NCBI GenBank assembly: GCA_963816795.1
Contig: CAWFLT010000013.1
Location: 27,719-91,718 of the forward strand
Direction: 5' to 3'
DNA length: 64,000 nt
From: CAWFLT01 sp963816795
GTDB lineage: Bacteria; Acidobacteriota; Vicinamibacteria; Vicinamibacterales; SCN-69-37
The notes under the pieces were generated by a model. It worked only from the letters and a program-made list of their open reading frames with translations. It made no database searches and was not told the DNA's origin. Below, one piece after another: positions 19,746-30,769 of this stretch. Each line of letters starts with the position of its first letter. The first letter of the stretch is position 1. The position numbers were made by a program, and so were the translations under genes.

Positions 19746-22401
19746 TCACCGAAACCGGTTCACCAGCAGCAGATCGCTGCCGACACGATCGTTGCGGGTG
19801 ACGAGCGCGTAGCGTTCGTCTGGCGAGATGACGAGGCCGACCGGGATCGGGACGAAATCGAGCTTGGCCATCTCGCTGATGCGTGCGTTCGGCGAAGCTC
19901 AGCCGCTTCAACGCGACCGCCGGCTGACCCTGGACGGGATTGGTGACAAACCAGAGGCCGCGCCTGGTCGGCGCGAACAATCCGATCCGGACGTCCTCCG
20001 AAACGACAACACTGACGTCACTGCCGTCGGGTCGGGCGCGGTGGATGAACAGCGGCGGCGTCAGCGTCTGGTAGAAGATCCACTCGCCATCAGGCGACGT
20101 TTCGACCGTGCTGGCACCGTCCCTGGTCACTTGCACGGGGTTGCTGCCATCCGCGGCCATTTTCCAGATCTCGCTTCGGCCCGAGCGGTTGGACGAAAAG
20201 AAGATCGATTGCCCGTCGGCGGCCCAGGCCGGACGGGCGTCTTCGCCAGGATGGTTGGTCAACTGCCGGATCGGCCCACCCGCGGCGGCAACGACGAAGA
20301 TCTCGGAGTTGCCTGCGGGCCTGGCATCGAACACGACCTGCCGATCGTCTGCCGACCAGCGCGCCGTCCCGGGAACCGGCCCGCCGAAGTTCGTCAACTG
20401 CAGGGCATGATCACCCGACACGTCGGCCACCCAGATTTCTCGTGCGCCAGATCGATTCGACGAGAACGCAAGCCGCCTGCCATCCGACGAGTAGTCGGCG
20501 CCCTCCTCCCACAGCGTCGACGGAGCGACCCGCCCGCTCGCGGCCGGATCCCGAATGTCCTGTTGCCAGATGTCGACGTCGATTCCGGGCCGGTGGAATG
20601 CCAGGCGGCCTGACCGGCCAGCGAGCGCGAGCGATCCGGCGTGCTCGAGTCCGGCGAGCCGCTGGGTCGGCCGTGTGGTGTCGACCCACACGCGGACCAC
20701 GCCACCGTTGCTGCTGGGGACACCGTCGATGAGCAGGAGGCTCGTGCCGTCGCTCGTCCACAGCGGATGGCTCGCCTCTTTGCCGCCATAGGGCAATAGC
20801 ACCGGCGGTCCGATCGGCTTGCCGTCCGGGCCAACCGTGGCGAGATACAGGTCGGATGAAAAGTCATCGCGGGTCCGCGTATAGGCGAGTCGCTTGCCAT
20901 CAGGCGAGAAGATCGGATCGGCCGAACCGGCGAACGATTTGTCGATCGTTGTCCACTCGATGACCTCGCCGGTCGCCGGCGAGACGATCGTAATTCCCCG
21001 CTCGCGGTGCGATCGGACACTGACGGGACTGATGGCGAGCCAGCGGCCGTCTGGCGACCAGGAAATGCGTCGCGCCGCCCCGCTCCACTGGAAGATCTCG
21101 CGCTCGGCGCCGCCGAGCGGGGGCACGATGACGAGACGTCCTTGCGTCGTCACCGCGGTCGTGGTCGTGCCGCGAGGGACATGCCAGAGCGCAATGGACG
21201 TGCCGTCGGGCGACCACGACGGATACATGTGACCGTTCCCGTCGTCAGTCAACTGCTGCGGCGTGCCGCTGCCAACGGTCTGCGCAAAGACGTCGTAGCC
21301 CCGTCCACCCTCCCGCAGCCACGTGAACGCGACCTGACTTCCGTCGGGAGAGAACGTCGGAAAGCTTTCAGATCCCGGTAGCGCCGTCAGCGGCACCGGC
21401 GAGAACGCGGTGGGAACGGGCGCAGGCCGCCACCAGATTGCCGCGGCGACGATCGCGGTGACGACGATCGCCGCCGCCACGACGGTGCGCACTCGGTAGC
21501 TGCCGAATGCGAGGTGGCCAGGACGCAGCCTGCCGCCGACCGTCTCCTGCAGCTCGTCCAGCGCGATTCTGATCTCAGCCGCGCTCTGCGGACGACGAGT
21601 CGCGTCTTTCTGGAGACACACGCTCACGAGCCGATCGACAGCGCCGGGCACGTGCCGGGCGACCAGCGCGAGCGGTTCAGGCTCGCGTCGCATGACGGCC
21701 GCGAGGGTCTCCGGCGTCGTCTGGCCGTGGAACGCGCGGAGGCCTGACAGCATCTCGTAGAAGATCGCGCCGAACGAAAAGATGTCGGACCTGTCGTCGA
21801 CGGAGCGTCCCTCGGCTTGCTCCGGCGACATGTACGCCACCGTACCGAGAATCGTCCCGACGCTGGTTTCGACCGGCGCCGCCAGCACGCGGGTTTCGTC
21901 AATCGAGAGCGCGGGATTGGTGCCGGACAAGGTGGCGAGGCCAAAGTCGAGAATCTTGATCTGGTCGCCGGCCATCACCATGATGTTCGCCGGCTTGAGA
22001 TCGCGATGGACGATGCCCGCGGCATGCGCCGCCGCGAGCGCATCGACGATCTGGCTCGCGTAGCGGAGCGCTTTCTCCAGCGGCAGGCCGCGGTGTGTGA
22101 TCAGCGTGTCCAGCGTCCGGCCGCGCACCAGCTCCATCGCCAGGTACTCGACGCCCTCGGCCGATCCGATGTCGAAGATGGTGACGATGTTCGGGTGCTG
22201 CAGCGCCGAGGCGAGCTGCGCTTCCTGAAGGAAGCGGAGGCGCCGTTCGGCGTTGGCCACGCGCTCCGCCGAAAGCACCTTGAGCGCCACCTGGCGATTG
22301 AGCCGGTCGTCATGCGCTCGATAGACCTCCCCCATCGAGCCGGCGCCCAGCTGGGCGACGATGCGATACGGTCCGAGACGGGTTCCCGATTCCAAGGTCA
22401 T
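19746..22401 (-). CDS. Ser/Thr protein kinase with TolB-like beta-propeller (one frameshift)
   Basis: The product is about 885 residues. Kinase motifs: LGAGSMGEVYRAHD, VALKVLSAERV, HRDLKPANIM, KILDFGLAT and MSPEQAEG. A single transmembrane helix (VVAAAIVVTAIVAAAIWW) follows at about residue 305. The rest is a series of WD40/TolB-like blades (SWSPDGTSIALW, FSPDGKRLAYTR, YSSDGRRLAFSSNRSG, FFSSNRSGRSEIWKM) that would lie in the periplasm as a sensor or scaffold. Near 19890 the frame must switch: the corrected tail reads ISEMAKLDFVPIPVG and SDLLLVNRFR, stopping at 19746. The uncorrected frame runs to 19618 over the neighbouring permease gene as a basic tail. Confidence 0.85.
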
Positions 22402-22426
22402 GCGCGCGCCGGCGCGATTTTACCCG

Positions 22427-22520
22427 CCTTCGCTCGGTGGTATGTGGCGAGCTTCGGCGGGCAAGCCCGCCTTCCGTCCGTGACACGGCAGCCGAGCTTC
22501 GGCGTGGCAGGCCCGTCGTG
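22427..22520. repeat. Cluster of short palindromic repeats
   Basis: The stretch contains CGCCTTCGCTCGG facing CGAGCTTCGGCGGG, a small palindrome GGCGGGCAAGCCCGCC, and a second GCCGAGCTTCGGCGTGG. These resemble the palindromes at 2568 and inside the ADOP gene near 34420. It fills the divergent gap between the TolB-type kinase and the gene at 22549. Confidence 0.5.
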
Positions 22521-22548
22521 CGCCCGATTCGTCCGACTTCGCGCATTG

Positions 22549-23043
22549 ATGGGCATGCGCACCCTGGCCCTGGCTTCGATGCTCACAGTCGCCGGCCTGC
22601 CGGCGATGGCGTCCGCTCAGAGTCCGCCCCGTGGTCTTGTGCGGGTCGAGTCCGGGAGCGCCCACATTCACGGCCCCACCCGCAGCGACGGCATCTACTT
22701 CGCGGTTCGGGTCGCGCGCGGCTGGCAGGACGATCGCGTGCGCCTCGAAGGCAGCGTCATTCACGGCACGGCCGACGAAGGCTTCACGGGTGCCGACCTC
22801 GGCATGGAGTTGCGCGGCTGCCGAAGCGCGTGCCGGGTGATCCCTTATCTCGCGGTGGCGTTGGGAGGCATCAACGATCGACTGGGCGCCGCGCCAATGG
22901 CGCGTCTCAGCCTCGGGCTCGACGTCCGGCTTTCTGCCACCCAGCTCGTGCGAGTCGGAGCGCTACGGAGCACCCACGGCCAAGGATCAGCCGGGCCAAA
23001 CGGCTTCGTGGTGGGATTCACGCAGCGGTTCGGGCCCGGGTGA
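22549..23043 (+). CDS. Small exported protein, probable beta-barrel
   Basis: The 164-residue product has a signal peptide (MGMRTLALASMLTVAGLPAM, cleavage near ASAQ). Short alternating strands (GIYFAVRVARGW, RVIPYLAVALGGIND, ARLSLGLDVRLSATQLVRVG) and a terminal FVVGFTQRFGPG follow, as expected for an eight-stranded outer-membrane barrel. The start could be 22549 or the in-frame ATG at 22555. The frame is open far upstream, but that part is antisense to the kinase. Function unknown. Confidence 0.6.
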   Translation: MGMRTLALASMLTVAGLPAMASAQSPPRGLVRVESGSAHIHGPTRSDGIYFAVRVARGWQDDRVRLEGSVIHGTADEGFTGADLGMELRGCRSACRVIPYLAVALGGINDRLGAAPMARLSLGLDVRLSATQLVRVGALRSTHGQGSAGPNGFVVGFTQRFGPG

Positions 23044-23246
23044 TCGGGCCAATTCTCGTCGCTCTCAGGGACCACTCGTCCCGGTCGCCAGCGCGGGTCT
23101 AAGGTCCGAGTCGCGGCGAGGGGAGGGCTGTCGGGCGTCCAGCAACCCGAAGGCCAGTTGGGTTGACGTCAACGCAAGTGGCCTACGGGGGATGACGGTT
23201 GATGGCCCGGCGCACTGCGGGCCCATTGCGGCGCACCTGTCGCTCA

Positions 23247-23274
23247 CGCCGACGACCGCGAAGGGTCGTCGGCG
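23247..23274. terminator. Perfect 11-bp hairpin between convergent genes
   Basis: CGCCGACGACC (23247-23257) pairs with GGTCGTCGGCG (23264-23274) around the loop GCGAAG. It lies between the stops at 23043 (+) and 23296 (-) and could terminate both. The remaining 200 bases of this gap contain two related copies of GTCTxAGGTCCG but no gene that I can see. Confidence 0.55.
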
Positions 23275-23295
23275 CGAGTCTGAGGTCCGGATGCG

Positions 23296-23796
23296 TTATC
23301 CGGCGAGCGGCTTCCCCGTCTCGAGCAGCGACTTCAGGTCGCTGAGGATCCAGCTCCATCCGCCGGTCCCCATCTCGGAGAACTTGCTCGACACCATGTG
23401 CGCCATCGTCGGCGCGCCTTCGAGCTCGTGCGTGACGGTCAGCCGCGAGAACCCTGAGGCCGTCTTCTGGATCTCCCACGTAACGCGCGTGAAGCCTTCG
23501 GCCTTCATGCTTTCGCTGAACAGGAACCGGTAGGTCTGCACCAGCTTGTGCGGCGGCTCGCTCGCGATGACCTCGCCGTCGACGACGACCTCGGGCATGC
23601 CCATCGCGAGCAGCGGCGGAGTCGCATGAGCGCGGAATGCGCCTCCTGGTCGAAGGTCGTAGTCAACGGGTCCCTGATAGCCATACTTCCTGGTCCACTC
23701 CGGAGTGGTGATCGCGTCCCAGATCGCCTGCGGTTCCGCTTTGATGTAAATCTCGTAGACCTGCGTCGTCACGCTCGTTTTCGTGTCTGTCGACAT
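23296..23796 (-). CDS. SRPBCC (AHSA1-like) domain protein paired with ArsR regulator
   Basis: The 166-residue product starts at ATG 23796 (MSTDTKTSVTTQVYEIYIKA). Typical family features are EPQAIWDAITTPEWTRKYGY, VDYDLRPGGAF and the C-terminal helix WSWILSDLKSLLETGKPL. The start overlaps the end of the ArsR gene by 28 bases, so the two are translationally coupled. ArsR-SRPBCC pairs are a common two-gene arrangement in soil bacteria; the ligand of the SRPBCC protein is usually unknown. The open frame continues upstream to 24135, but that part is a shadow of arsR. Confidence 0.8.
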   Translation of the reverse strand: MSTDTKTSVTTQVYEIYIKAEPQAIWDAITTPEWTRKYGYQGPVDYDLRPGGAFRAHATPPLLAMGMPEVVVDGEVIASEPPHKLVQTYRFLFSESMKAEGFTRVTWEIQKTASGFSRLTVTHELEGAPTMAHMVSSKFSEMGTGGWSWILSDLKSLLETGKPLAG

Positions 23797-24113
23797 GCCT
23801 TTGCCTCCAACTCCGTTTTGAGGTCCGCCAGTGCCGAAACCTGGCGCTCGGTGTACTTGTCGATCCAGCGGTTGTGAATCAATCGGATCGGGACCGGGTT
23901 GAGGAAGTGCAGCTTCTCCCGGCCCGACCATCGCGTGACGACGAGCCCGGCCCCCTCCAACACCCGCAGGTGCTTCATGACGCCGAATCGCGTCATCGCG
24001 AGCTGCGACTCGAGCTCGGTGAGGGTGCGCCCATCGCCGGCGAACAGCAGATCGAGCAGGAATCTTCGCGTCGGGTCTGCCAGCGCCTTGAACACGCGAT
24101 CGTCGGCGATCAC
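23769..24113 (-). CDS. ArsR family transcriptional regulator
   Basis: This is a winged-helix repressor with RVFKALADPTRRFLLDLLF at the N-terminus and recognition helix region LAMTRFGVMKHLRVLEGAGL, then the wing VVTRWSGREKLHFLNP. No metal-binding ELCVCDL motif is present, so it is not a classical arsenic sensor. I choose GTG 24113 (giving MIADDRVFKALAD) instead of the ATG at 24149. The upstream ATG lies inside a promoter with a clear -35, -10 and operator palindrome. The transcript would then begin at or next to the start codon, i.e. it would be leaderless. Confidence 0.8.
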   Translation of the reverse strand: MIADDRVFKALADPTRRFLLDLLFAGDGRTLTELESQLAMTRFGVMKHLRVLEGAGLVVTRWSGREKLHFLNPVPIRLIHNRWIDKYTERQVSALADLKTELEAKACRQTRKRA

Positions 24114-24119
24114 GAAATA

Positions 24120-24149
24120 ACAATATGTGACCCAATGGTCACATGTCAA
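24120..24149 (-). promoter_or_regulatory. ArsR promoter with overlapping operator palindrome
   Basis: On the minus strand TTGACA (24149-24144) and TATTGT (24125-24120) are separated by 18 bases. The spacer holds the perfect inverted repeat ATGTGACC-CAAT-GGTCACAT (24125-24144). This fits autorepression by the ArsR protein. The -10 box ends 6 bases before the GTG start. Confidence 0.75.
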
Positions 24150-24167
24150 GCCCGATCAACCCCCTCC

Positions 24168-24412
24168 AAGAGCTTCAACATGAAGGTAAATGAAGAAAAG
24201 CTAGGCTTGGGTTTTGCTGGCCGCGTCTACCAGGGGGTCAGGGCTTCTGGCCACGCCAGGGCGAGTCCACAAGAGCGAAGCACATGAAGCCGGTCCCGCT
24301 GCATTTCGATTCAAGCCCTTCAGCACCGAAAACCGCGTCAGTACCTGGTCCGCGAGCGTGCTCTTCCCCTAGAAATCTTCACGCCCTTCACGTCTTTATG
24401 GTGAAGGTTTTG
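24168..24412 (+). repeat. MITE-like repeat, copy B (full length, 245 bp)
   Basis: The left end is AAGAGCTTCAACATGAAG and the right end, reverse complemented, is AAAACCTTCACCATAAAG, giving imperfect inverted termini. Internal blocks GGGTTTTGCTGGCCGCGT and GCGAAGCACATGAAGC match the other copies. It occupies most of the gap between the divergent arsR and PknK-like genes. The remaining bases of that gap, 24413-24501, show nothing recognisable. Confidence 0.8.
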
Positions 24413-24501
24413 TGATCAGTTACGCGCCGATACGTAACGGCCGTTCGACGGCCCCACGCGGGTGTTGACCGCCGGCGATGCAGCGGCAAAGATCGGGGCT
24501 G

Positions 24502-27500
24502 ATGGGTGACCCCGCAGACCGTCATCGACGCCTGCGCGTGGTCCTCGACGAAGCGTTGCTGCAGGACGAGTCCACACGCGAGGCCTACGTCCACCGGGCG
24601 TGCGCGGATGATCCAGCGCTCGAGACAGAAGTGGTGCGGCTGTTGTCCGCCCACGAGGCGGCGCGCACGTTTCTCGAGCGGCCGGTACCGGCTGCCCTAC
24701 GATCCGATGCCCATTTCAGCGGCACCGAGCGCTTCGACGTCGTGCGACGCCTGGGATCGGGCGGCATGGGCGTCGTCTACGAGGTGCACGACCGCGTCCG
24801 CGACGAGGTCGTCGCCCTCAAGACCTTCCTGGGCTCGAGTGGCGCCGATCTGTATCGGCTGAAGCGGGAGTTTCGCAGCCTCGCCGACGTGACCCATCCG
24901 AATCTTGCCTGTCTCTACGAGCTCTTCGTCGAGGAGGAACAGTGTTTCTTCACGATGGAGCTGATAGATGGTGTGCGCTTCGTCGAGTACGCTCGCGGCG
25001 CCGATCGAGCCCGCCGTTCCGACGATCGACTCGTGCCGGCACTCCGGCAGCTCGTGCAGGGCGTCTCTGAGCTGCACCGGCGGGGCATGCTCCACCGCGA
25101 CATCAAACCGTCCAACGTGCTGGTGACAGCTCAGGGACGGGTCGTCATCCTCGACTTCGGTTTGATTGCCGAACGGCTGCCGCGGCACGCCGGCAACATC
25201 AGCTCAGGATGGAGCGGCACTCCGGCCTACATGTCGCCTGAGGAAGCGTTGGGCGCGACGCCGTCCGAAGCCGGCGATTGGTACGGCGTCGGCGTCACTC
25301 TCTATGAGGCGTTGACGGGGACGCTCCCGTTCGCCGGTACGGTCCGGGACGTGCTGCTGCGCAAGACGATTGCGGACCCGCCGGCACCAGCGATCGTCGA
25401 GCCTGGCATTCCCGCCCACCTGAACGCGATCTGCATGGGACTGCTGGCGCGGGACCCGGGAGAGCGCTTGTCCGGTGCCGAGGTGCTTCGCGCACTGACG
25501 CGCGATACCGGGGCAGTGGACGCCGACGCCGCGCGGAGCGCAATCGGCGACACGCCGTTCGTCGGCCGGGACCGCGAGCGCCACGCGCTGAGCGAGGCCT
25601 TCTCCGCGATTCAACACGGCACTGCCGCGGCCGTGTCCATCCACGGTCCATCAGGGATCGGCAAGAGCGCGCTCGTGCGTTGCTTTCTGAGCGAGATCGG
25701 CGCACGGGCCAGACGTCGTCGTGCTTGCCGGCCGCTGCTACGAGAACGAATCCGTGCCTTATCAAAGCGCTCGACGGCGTCATCGACGATCTGAGCCGTT
25801 ATCTGGCGTCGATTCCCACTCAGGACGTCGAGGCGGTGCTGCCGGCTGATGTCGCGTCGTTGACGCGGGTGTTTCCCGTCTTGCGGCAGTTACACGCCGT
25901 CGCCGCCGAGCAGGATCGGCATCTCGAGCGTCTCGATCCGTTGAGCTTGCGGCGGCGGGCATTCGATGCGTTGCGCGATCTGCTGAGCCGGCTCGCGAGC
26001 CGCCAGCCGCTCGTGATGTGGATCGACGATCTGCAGTGGGCCGACGCGGACAGCGTCGTCCTGCTCGATGAGCTGCTGCGGCGTCCGCACGCGCCTGCCA
26101 TGCTGACCGTGTTGTGCTTCCGCAGCGAAGAGACGGCAGAGAAGCCGTTCCTTCAGGCGTTGCTCGGGCGAGCGGGACGCGACCAGTGGTCGGCGATCTC
26201 GCTCGAGCCGATGAACGAGACCGAAGCGCACACCCTGATCGAGGCGGTGCTGCCGGTGTACTCGGGGCTCACCGGCGAGGACAGGATCCGCATGACGCGC
26301 GATGGCGGGGGCAGCCCATTCGTGCTCGAGCAACTGGCTCGCTACTCGAGCGCCCACCGCGTCGATCGGGATCGGCCGGCGACCTTTGCGGCCATGTTCG
26401 CGTCGCGGCTCGATGCGCTCTCGCTGGACGCGCGCGGCTTCCTCGAAACCCTCGCCATCTGCGGCCGGCCGATGGCGCCAGACCTCATCTGCGAGGCGTG
26501 CGGGATTGCCCGCGACCGCCAATCACTCGTCGCCATGCTCCGATCGTCCCACTTGATCCGCAGCAGCGGCTCGTCGGAGCGGATCGAGACCTACCACGAT
26601 CGGATTCGCGAGGTCCTGGCCGCGCGCGTGGCTCCCGACGCGCTGCGCCGGATTCACGGCCTCGTGGTCCGGGCGCTCGTGCAGCGGCGCAGTGAAGACT
26701 GTGAGGCGCTGTTCGAGCACTATCAAGGAGCGGGAGAGACTGAGCATGCGGCGATTCAGGCGGGGCATGCCGCCGAGAAAGCCGGCGCGGCCCTCGCCTT
26801 CGATCGGGCGGCGTCCTTTTACCGGCATGCGCTGAGGCTGACGCCGGCCTCGCCGGCCGCCCACACGTGGCAGATCGGGCTCGCGCACGCTCTGGCCAAC
26901 GCGGGCCGACCGGCCGAGGCGGCCGAGGCATACAGCGCCGCGGCGCCGGCCGCCGACCGGGCCGGGCGGGTCGAGCTCCTGCGGCGCGCGGCCGAGCAGT
27001 TCCTGATCGGCGGGCACATCGATCGAGGGTTGGACCTGATCCGCACGGTCCTCGCAGAAGTCGGCCTGCGGTCGGCCCGAAGCTCGCGGTCGGCGCTGTG
27101 GTGGCTTCTCTGGCGGCGCGCGCGGCTGCACTGGCGAGGGCTGCACTTTGTCTCGAGATCTGCCGACGCGCATCGACGCCGATGTCCTCCTGCGCATCGA
27201 TACGTGCTGGTCGGCGGCAGCCGGACTGGCGCTCGTGGATGTCATCCACGGGCTGGACTTCAGCGTGCGTCATCTCCTGATGGCGCTCGAGGCCGGCGAA
27301 CCGTACCGCCTCGCGCGCGGGATGGCGCTCGAATCGGCCGCCCGAGCTGCGTCTCCGAACGGCAGAACGCTCAGCCGGACACTCATTCAACAGTCGAGGG
27401 AACTGGCGGCCCGGGTCCCGACAGCCCGATGCGCTCGCGATGTCGATTCTGGCAGACAGCATAAGTGCGATCGCTGTGGGCGAATGGAAGCGCGGCCTGA

Positions 27501-28345
27501 CGCTCTCCGAGCGGGCATTGGCCCTCTTGCGCGACGAGTGCGTCGGGGTCACCTGGGAATTGAACATGGCGCAGAACATGGTGCTCTGGGCCCTGATGTA
27601 TCTCGGTGAGCTCGGTGAAGTCTCGCGCCAGGTGCCGCCGCTTCTTGCCCATGCGCGGAGCCGCGGCAACCTGTACCTCGCCACCGAGTTGTGCACGCGC
27701 TGCAACTACGCGTGGCTGGCGGCAGACCACCCTGACGACGGCGAGCGCGCGATCATCGAGAGCATCGCCGCGTGGTCGCAGAAAGGATTCCATCGTCAAC
27801 ACTACAGCGCGATGCTCGCACGGGTACAGACCAACCTCTATCGCGGCGACGGTCAGGCGGCGTGGCGGTTGCTCGACGCACAGGAGCCGCTGCTCCGGCG
27901 ATCGCTGCTGACGCGGGTCCAGGTCTTTCGCATCGAGGCGCTCTACCTGCGGGCCCGGAGCGCGCTGGCGATCGCCGCCGCCGAGGGTTCCAGCCGTCTC
28001 CTCTCCGTGGCTCGCGACGGCGCGCGCCGCATCGCCAGAGAACGTATGCCGTGGTCCGATCCGATCGCCCTGCTTCTCAACGCCGGCAGCGCGTACCTGG
28101 AGGGAAACACTCCACTGGCCCTGCGACACCTCCATGACGCCGCCGGCCGATTCGATCGGGCTGACATGGGGCTGTACCGCGCCGTCGCCTGGCAGGCGAT
28201 CGGCGCACTGCAGGACGACGAACAGGGGCGCGACCTTCGGCAGCAGGCGGACGCGTGGATGGCCGCGCAGCAGATCAAGAACGCGGCCGCGATGACTCGC
28301 ATGCTCGCACCGGGGTTCAATTCCTCAACGGTTTACCGGTCATGA
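24502..28345 (+). CDS. PknK-like Ser/Thr kinase with AAA ATPase and TPR-like region (four frameshifts)
   Basis: The product is about 1,280 residues. The N-terminal 70 residues (RRLRVVLDEALLQDESTREA) are the helical segment common to acidobacterial kinases. The kinase shows LGSGGMGVVYEVHD, VALKTFLGS, LHRDIKPSNVL, ILDFGLIAE and YMSPEEALG. A STAND/AAA ATPase follows, with Walker A HGPSGIGKSALV and Walker B LVMWIDDLQWADAD. A long helical-repeat domain (AAEKAGAALAFDRAASFYRH, LGELGEVSRQVPPLLAHARS) runs to the stop. Frame switches are needed near 25710, 25757, 27140 and 27440. The layout resembles MalT/PknK regulators, but no C-terminal HTH is present. It converges with the next gene and overlaps it by 29 bp. 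Confidence 0.85.
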
Positions 28346-30603
28346 GCGTGTGCTGAATGCGTTCGAGCGTTTTCGGCTCGCCGCACAGCTTGAGAAACGC
28401 TTCACGCTCGAGATCCAGCAGGTGTTGCTCCGAGACCGTCGTCCGGTGCGGCAGTGCGCCGCCGGCGAGAACGGTCGCGAGCGTGCGGCCGACGAGCGGC
28501 GTCGTGCTCGCTGATGCGTCCGGCCCGCCACGCCAGGCGCACGCCGAGCTCGAGCGCGGCAAGAACGCTGTCTCCGCCGACAGGAATCGCGGTTCGGGGT
28601 AGCGGCGGCCGATAGCCCTGGCGCGCGAGCTCGAGGCCGACGGTTTTGGCGTCCGACAGCAGCCGCTCGCGGTTCATCGTGATCCCGTCGACGTCACGCA
28701 GCAGCCCGAGCCGGACGGCGTCGGCGCCGCTCGTGGAAACTTTGGCCAGACCGATCGTCTCGAAGACGCGTTGCACGGCCGGCAGCAGATCCGCCTGAGG
28801 CGCGGGCGCAGGCTCGACCGATCGGGCGAGCATCTCCTTGGTCCCGCCCGCCGCGGGGATCAGGCCGACGCTGGTTTCGACCAGGCCGATGTAACTCTCG
28901 GCGGCCGCCTGGACGCGATCGCCGTGCAGGCAGATCTCGCATCCGCCACCAAGCGCCATGCCTGCGGGACACACCACGACGGGCACGCTCGAATAACGAA
29001 GCGCAGAGGTGGCCGCCTGGGCGGCTCGAATCAGGCCGTCAATCTCGTCCCAGCGGCCGGCCTGCGCCGCGAGGAGCAGCAGCCGCAGATTGGCGCCAGC
29101 CGAGAAATCCACGCCGTCGTTGCCGACGATCAGCGCGGCGAAGTTGGCGGTCGGCTTCCTCCACGCCGGCATGGAGCATCTCGAGCGTGTCGCCGCCGAT
29201 CGCGTTCATCTTCGAGTGGAACTCGACGGCCAACGCGCCGTCGCCGAGATCGACGAGGCTGGCACCGGCGTTCTGCCGGACGACGCGCTGTCGATCCCTG
29301 GCGGCCCGCAGGATCTGAAGATCGCCGCCGGCGGGTGGCACGCGGCCATCGCGAAACCGGTTGCGACTCGCCGCGATCACGTCCTCGATCAGAGGTGGCG
29401 GCGCCGGCTGGCCGAGCGCGTCCAGCAACTCGCGCAGACCGATCGCGTCGCAGATCTCGAACGGTCCCAGCTCCCAGCCGAAGCCCCACTGCATCGCCCG
29501 ATCGACGTCGTCGATCGAAGGCGCGATCGTGGGGGCCACCCGCGCCGTGTACAGCAGCATCGGCCCGAGCGTGCGGCGGAGGAAGCGACCCACAGGATCG
29601 CGGCCGAGAAACAGCGTTCTGATGCGCGCGCCGACGTCGTCGATGGCCCGCGCGGCGTCCAACGCCGGCAGGCGGACAGGCTGCTTCGGCCGATACGTGA
29701 ACGTCGCGGGATCGAGCGTGAGGATCTCGGACGATCCGTCGGGTTTCTTGCGGCGTTCGTAGAAGCCACGGCCGCTCTTTTCGCCAACCCAGCCACGCGC
29801 GATCAACTGTTCGACGATCGGCGGCAAGGCGAACGCCCGCCGCGCCTCGTCGTCGGGCAGCCGCTCCGCCAGGTCGCGCACCACGTGGCCGAGCACGTCG
29901 ATGCCGGCGATATCCATCGTCCGGAAGGTCGCGCTCTTTGGACGCCCGAGCGCCGGCCCGGTCATCGCGTCGATCTCTTCGACGGTGTGCTCACCGGATT
30001 CGAGCGCGCGGAGGAGATGCATCAGCCCGTAGAGGCCGATGTGGTTCGCGATGAAGCCCGGCGTATCCCGTGCGATGACGACGCCTTTGCCGAGGCGGAG
30101 ATCGGCAAAGTGCCTCAGGCTCGCGACGACGGCGGGATCGGTGTCGCTCGTCGGGATGATCTCGAGCAGGCGCAGGTATCGCGGCGGGTTGAAGAAATGC
30201 GTGCCCAGCCAGTGACCGCCGGAATTCGTCGCTGCGGCCCTCGGCGATCGCAGCGATCGGAATGCCCGATGTGTTGGATGTGACGATCGAGGCCGGCTGG
30301 CGGACCGCCTCGATCCGCTCGAGCAGCGATCGCTTGACACCGAGGTCTTCGACGACCGCCTCGACGATCCAATCGACGCCGCCGATCGTCGGGCAGGTCG
30401 TCGAAGCCTGCGGTCGTGATCAGCTCGATGGCTTCGGGCGTGTAGAACGGATCCGGCTTCAGCGCGCGCGCACGGGCGAGACCCTGGCGCGCCAACTCGG
30501 GTGTCAGATCGAAGAGCCGCGTCGGCACGCCGGCGTTGGCCAGATGCGCCGCGATCTGCGCGCCCATCGTTCCAGCGCCGAGCACCGCAGCGGAGCGGAT
30601 CAT
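28317..30603 (-). CDS. fadN: 3-hydroxyacyl-CoA dehydrogenase / enoyl-CoA hydratase, FadN type (about four frameshifts)
   Basis: This is a two-domain fatty-acid beta-oxidation enzyme with the dehydrogenase first, as in FadN and unlike FadB. The NAD-binding motif is AAVLGAGTMGAQIAAHLA. The dehydrogenase core includes GTHFFNPPRYLRLLEIIP, DTPGFIANHIGLYGL and FRTMDIAGIDVLGHV. The hydratase domain follows with ALIVGNDGVDFSAGANL and VVCPAGMALGGGCEICLHG, and the protein ends ERIQHTLMTGKPLRN. Frame switches fall near 30395, 30225, 29165 and 28510. The start ATG 30603 (MIRSAAVLGAG) is preferred to 30639. No thiolase or acyl-CoA dehydrogenase gene is adjacent in the window. Confidence 0.85.
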
Positions 30604-30769
30604 CCGCGTCCGATAGTACACGCGCAGCTCGGTCGACATCGCGGCGGAGCCGTGTCATCCTCTGGCGTTTCGGCGCCTGCTCACTCGGGTCCGGAAAGAT
30701 GTCACAATTGTCAGCCGCGTCGAGCGGGTGCGCCCCAGTCCTGCCGAAGCAGATCACGAGGAGGCGAAA

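Noticed and set aside
19618..19746. Extended C-terminus of the TolB-type kinase down to 19618
   Set aside because: The tail is Arg-rich and antisense to the permease; a frame switch gives a family-like ending with a stop at 19746.
24168..24412. Integron attC site or tRNA-like gene in the repeat family
   Set aside because: No GTTRRRY/RYYYAAC core sites, no integrase, and no cloverleaf pattern that I can draw; the inverted ends favour a MITE-like element.
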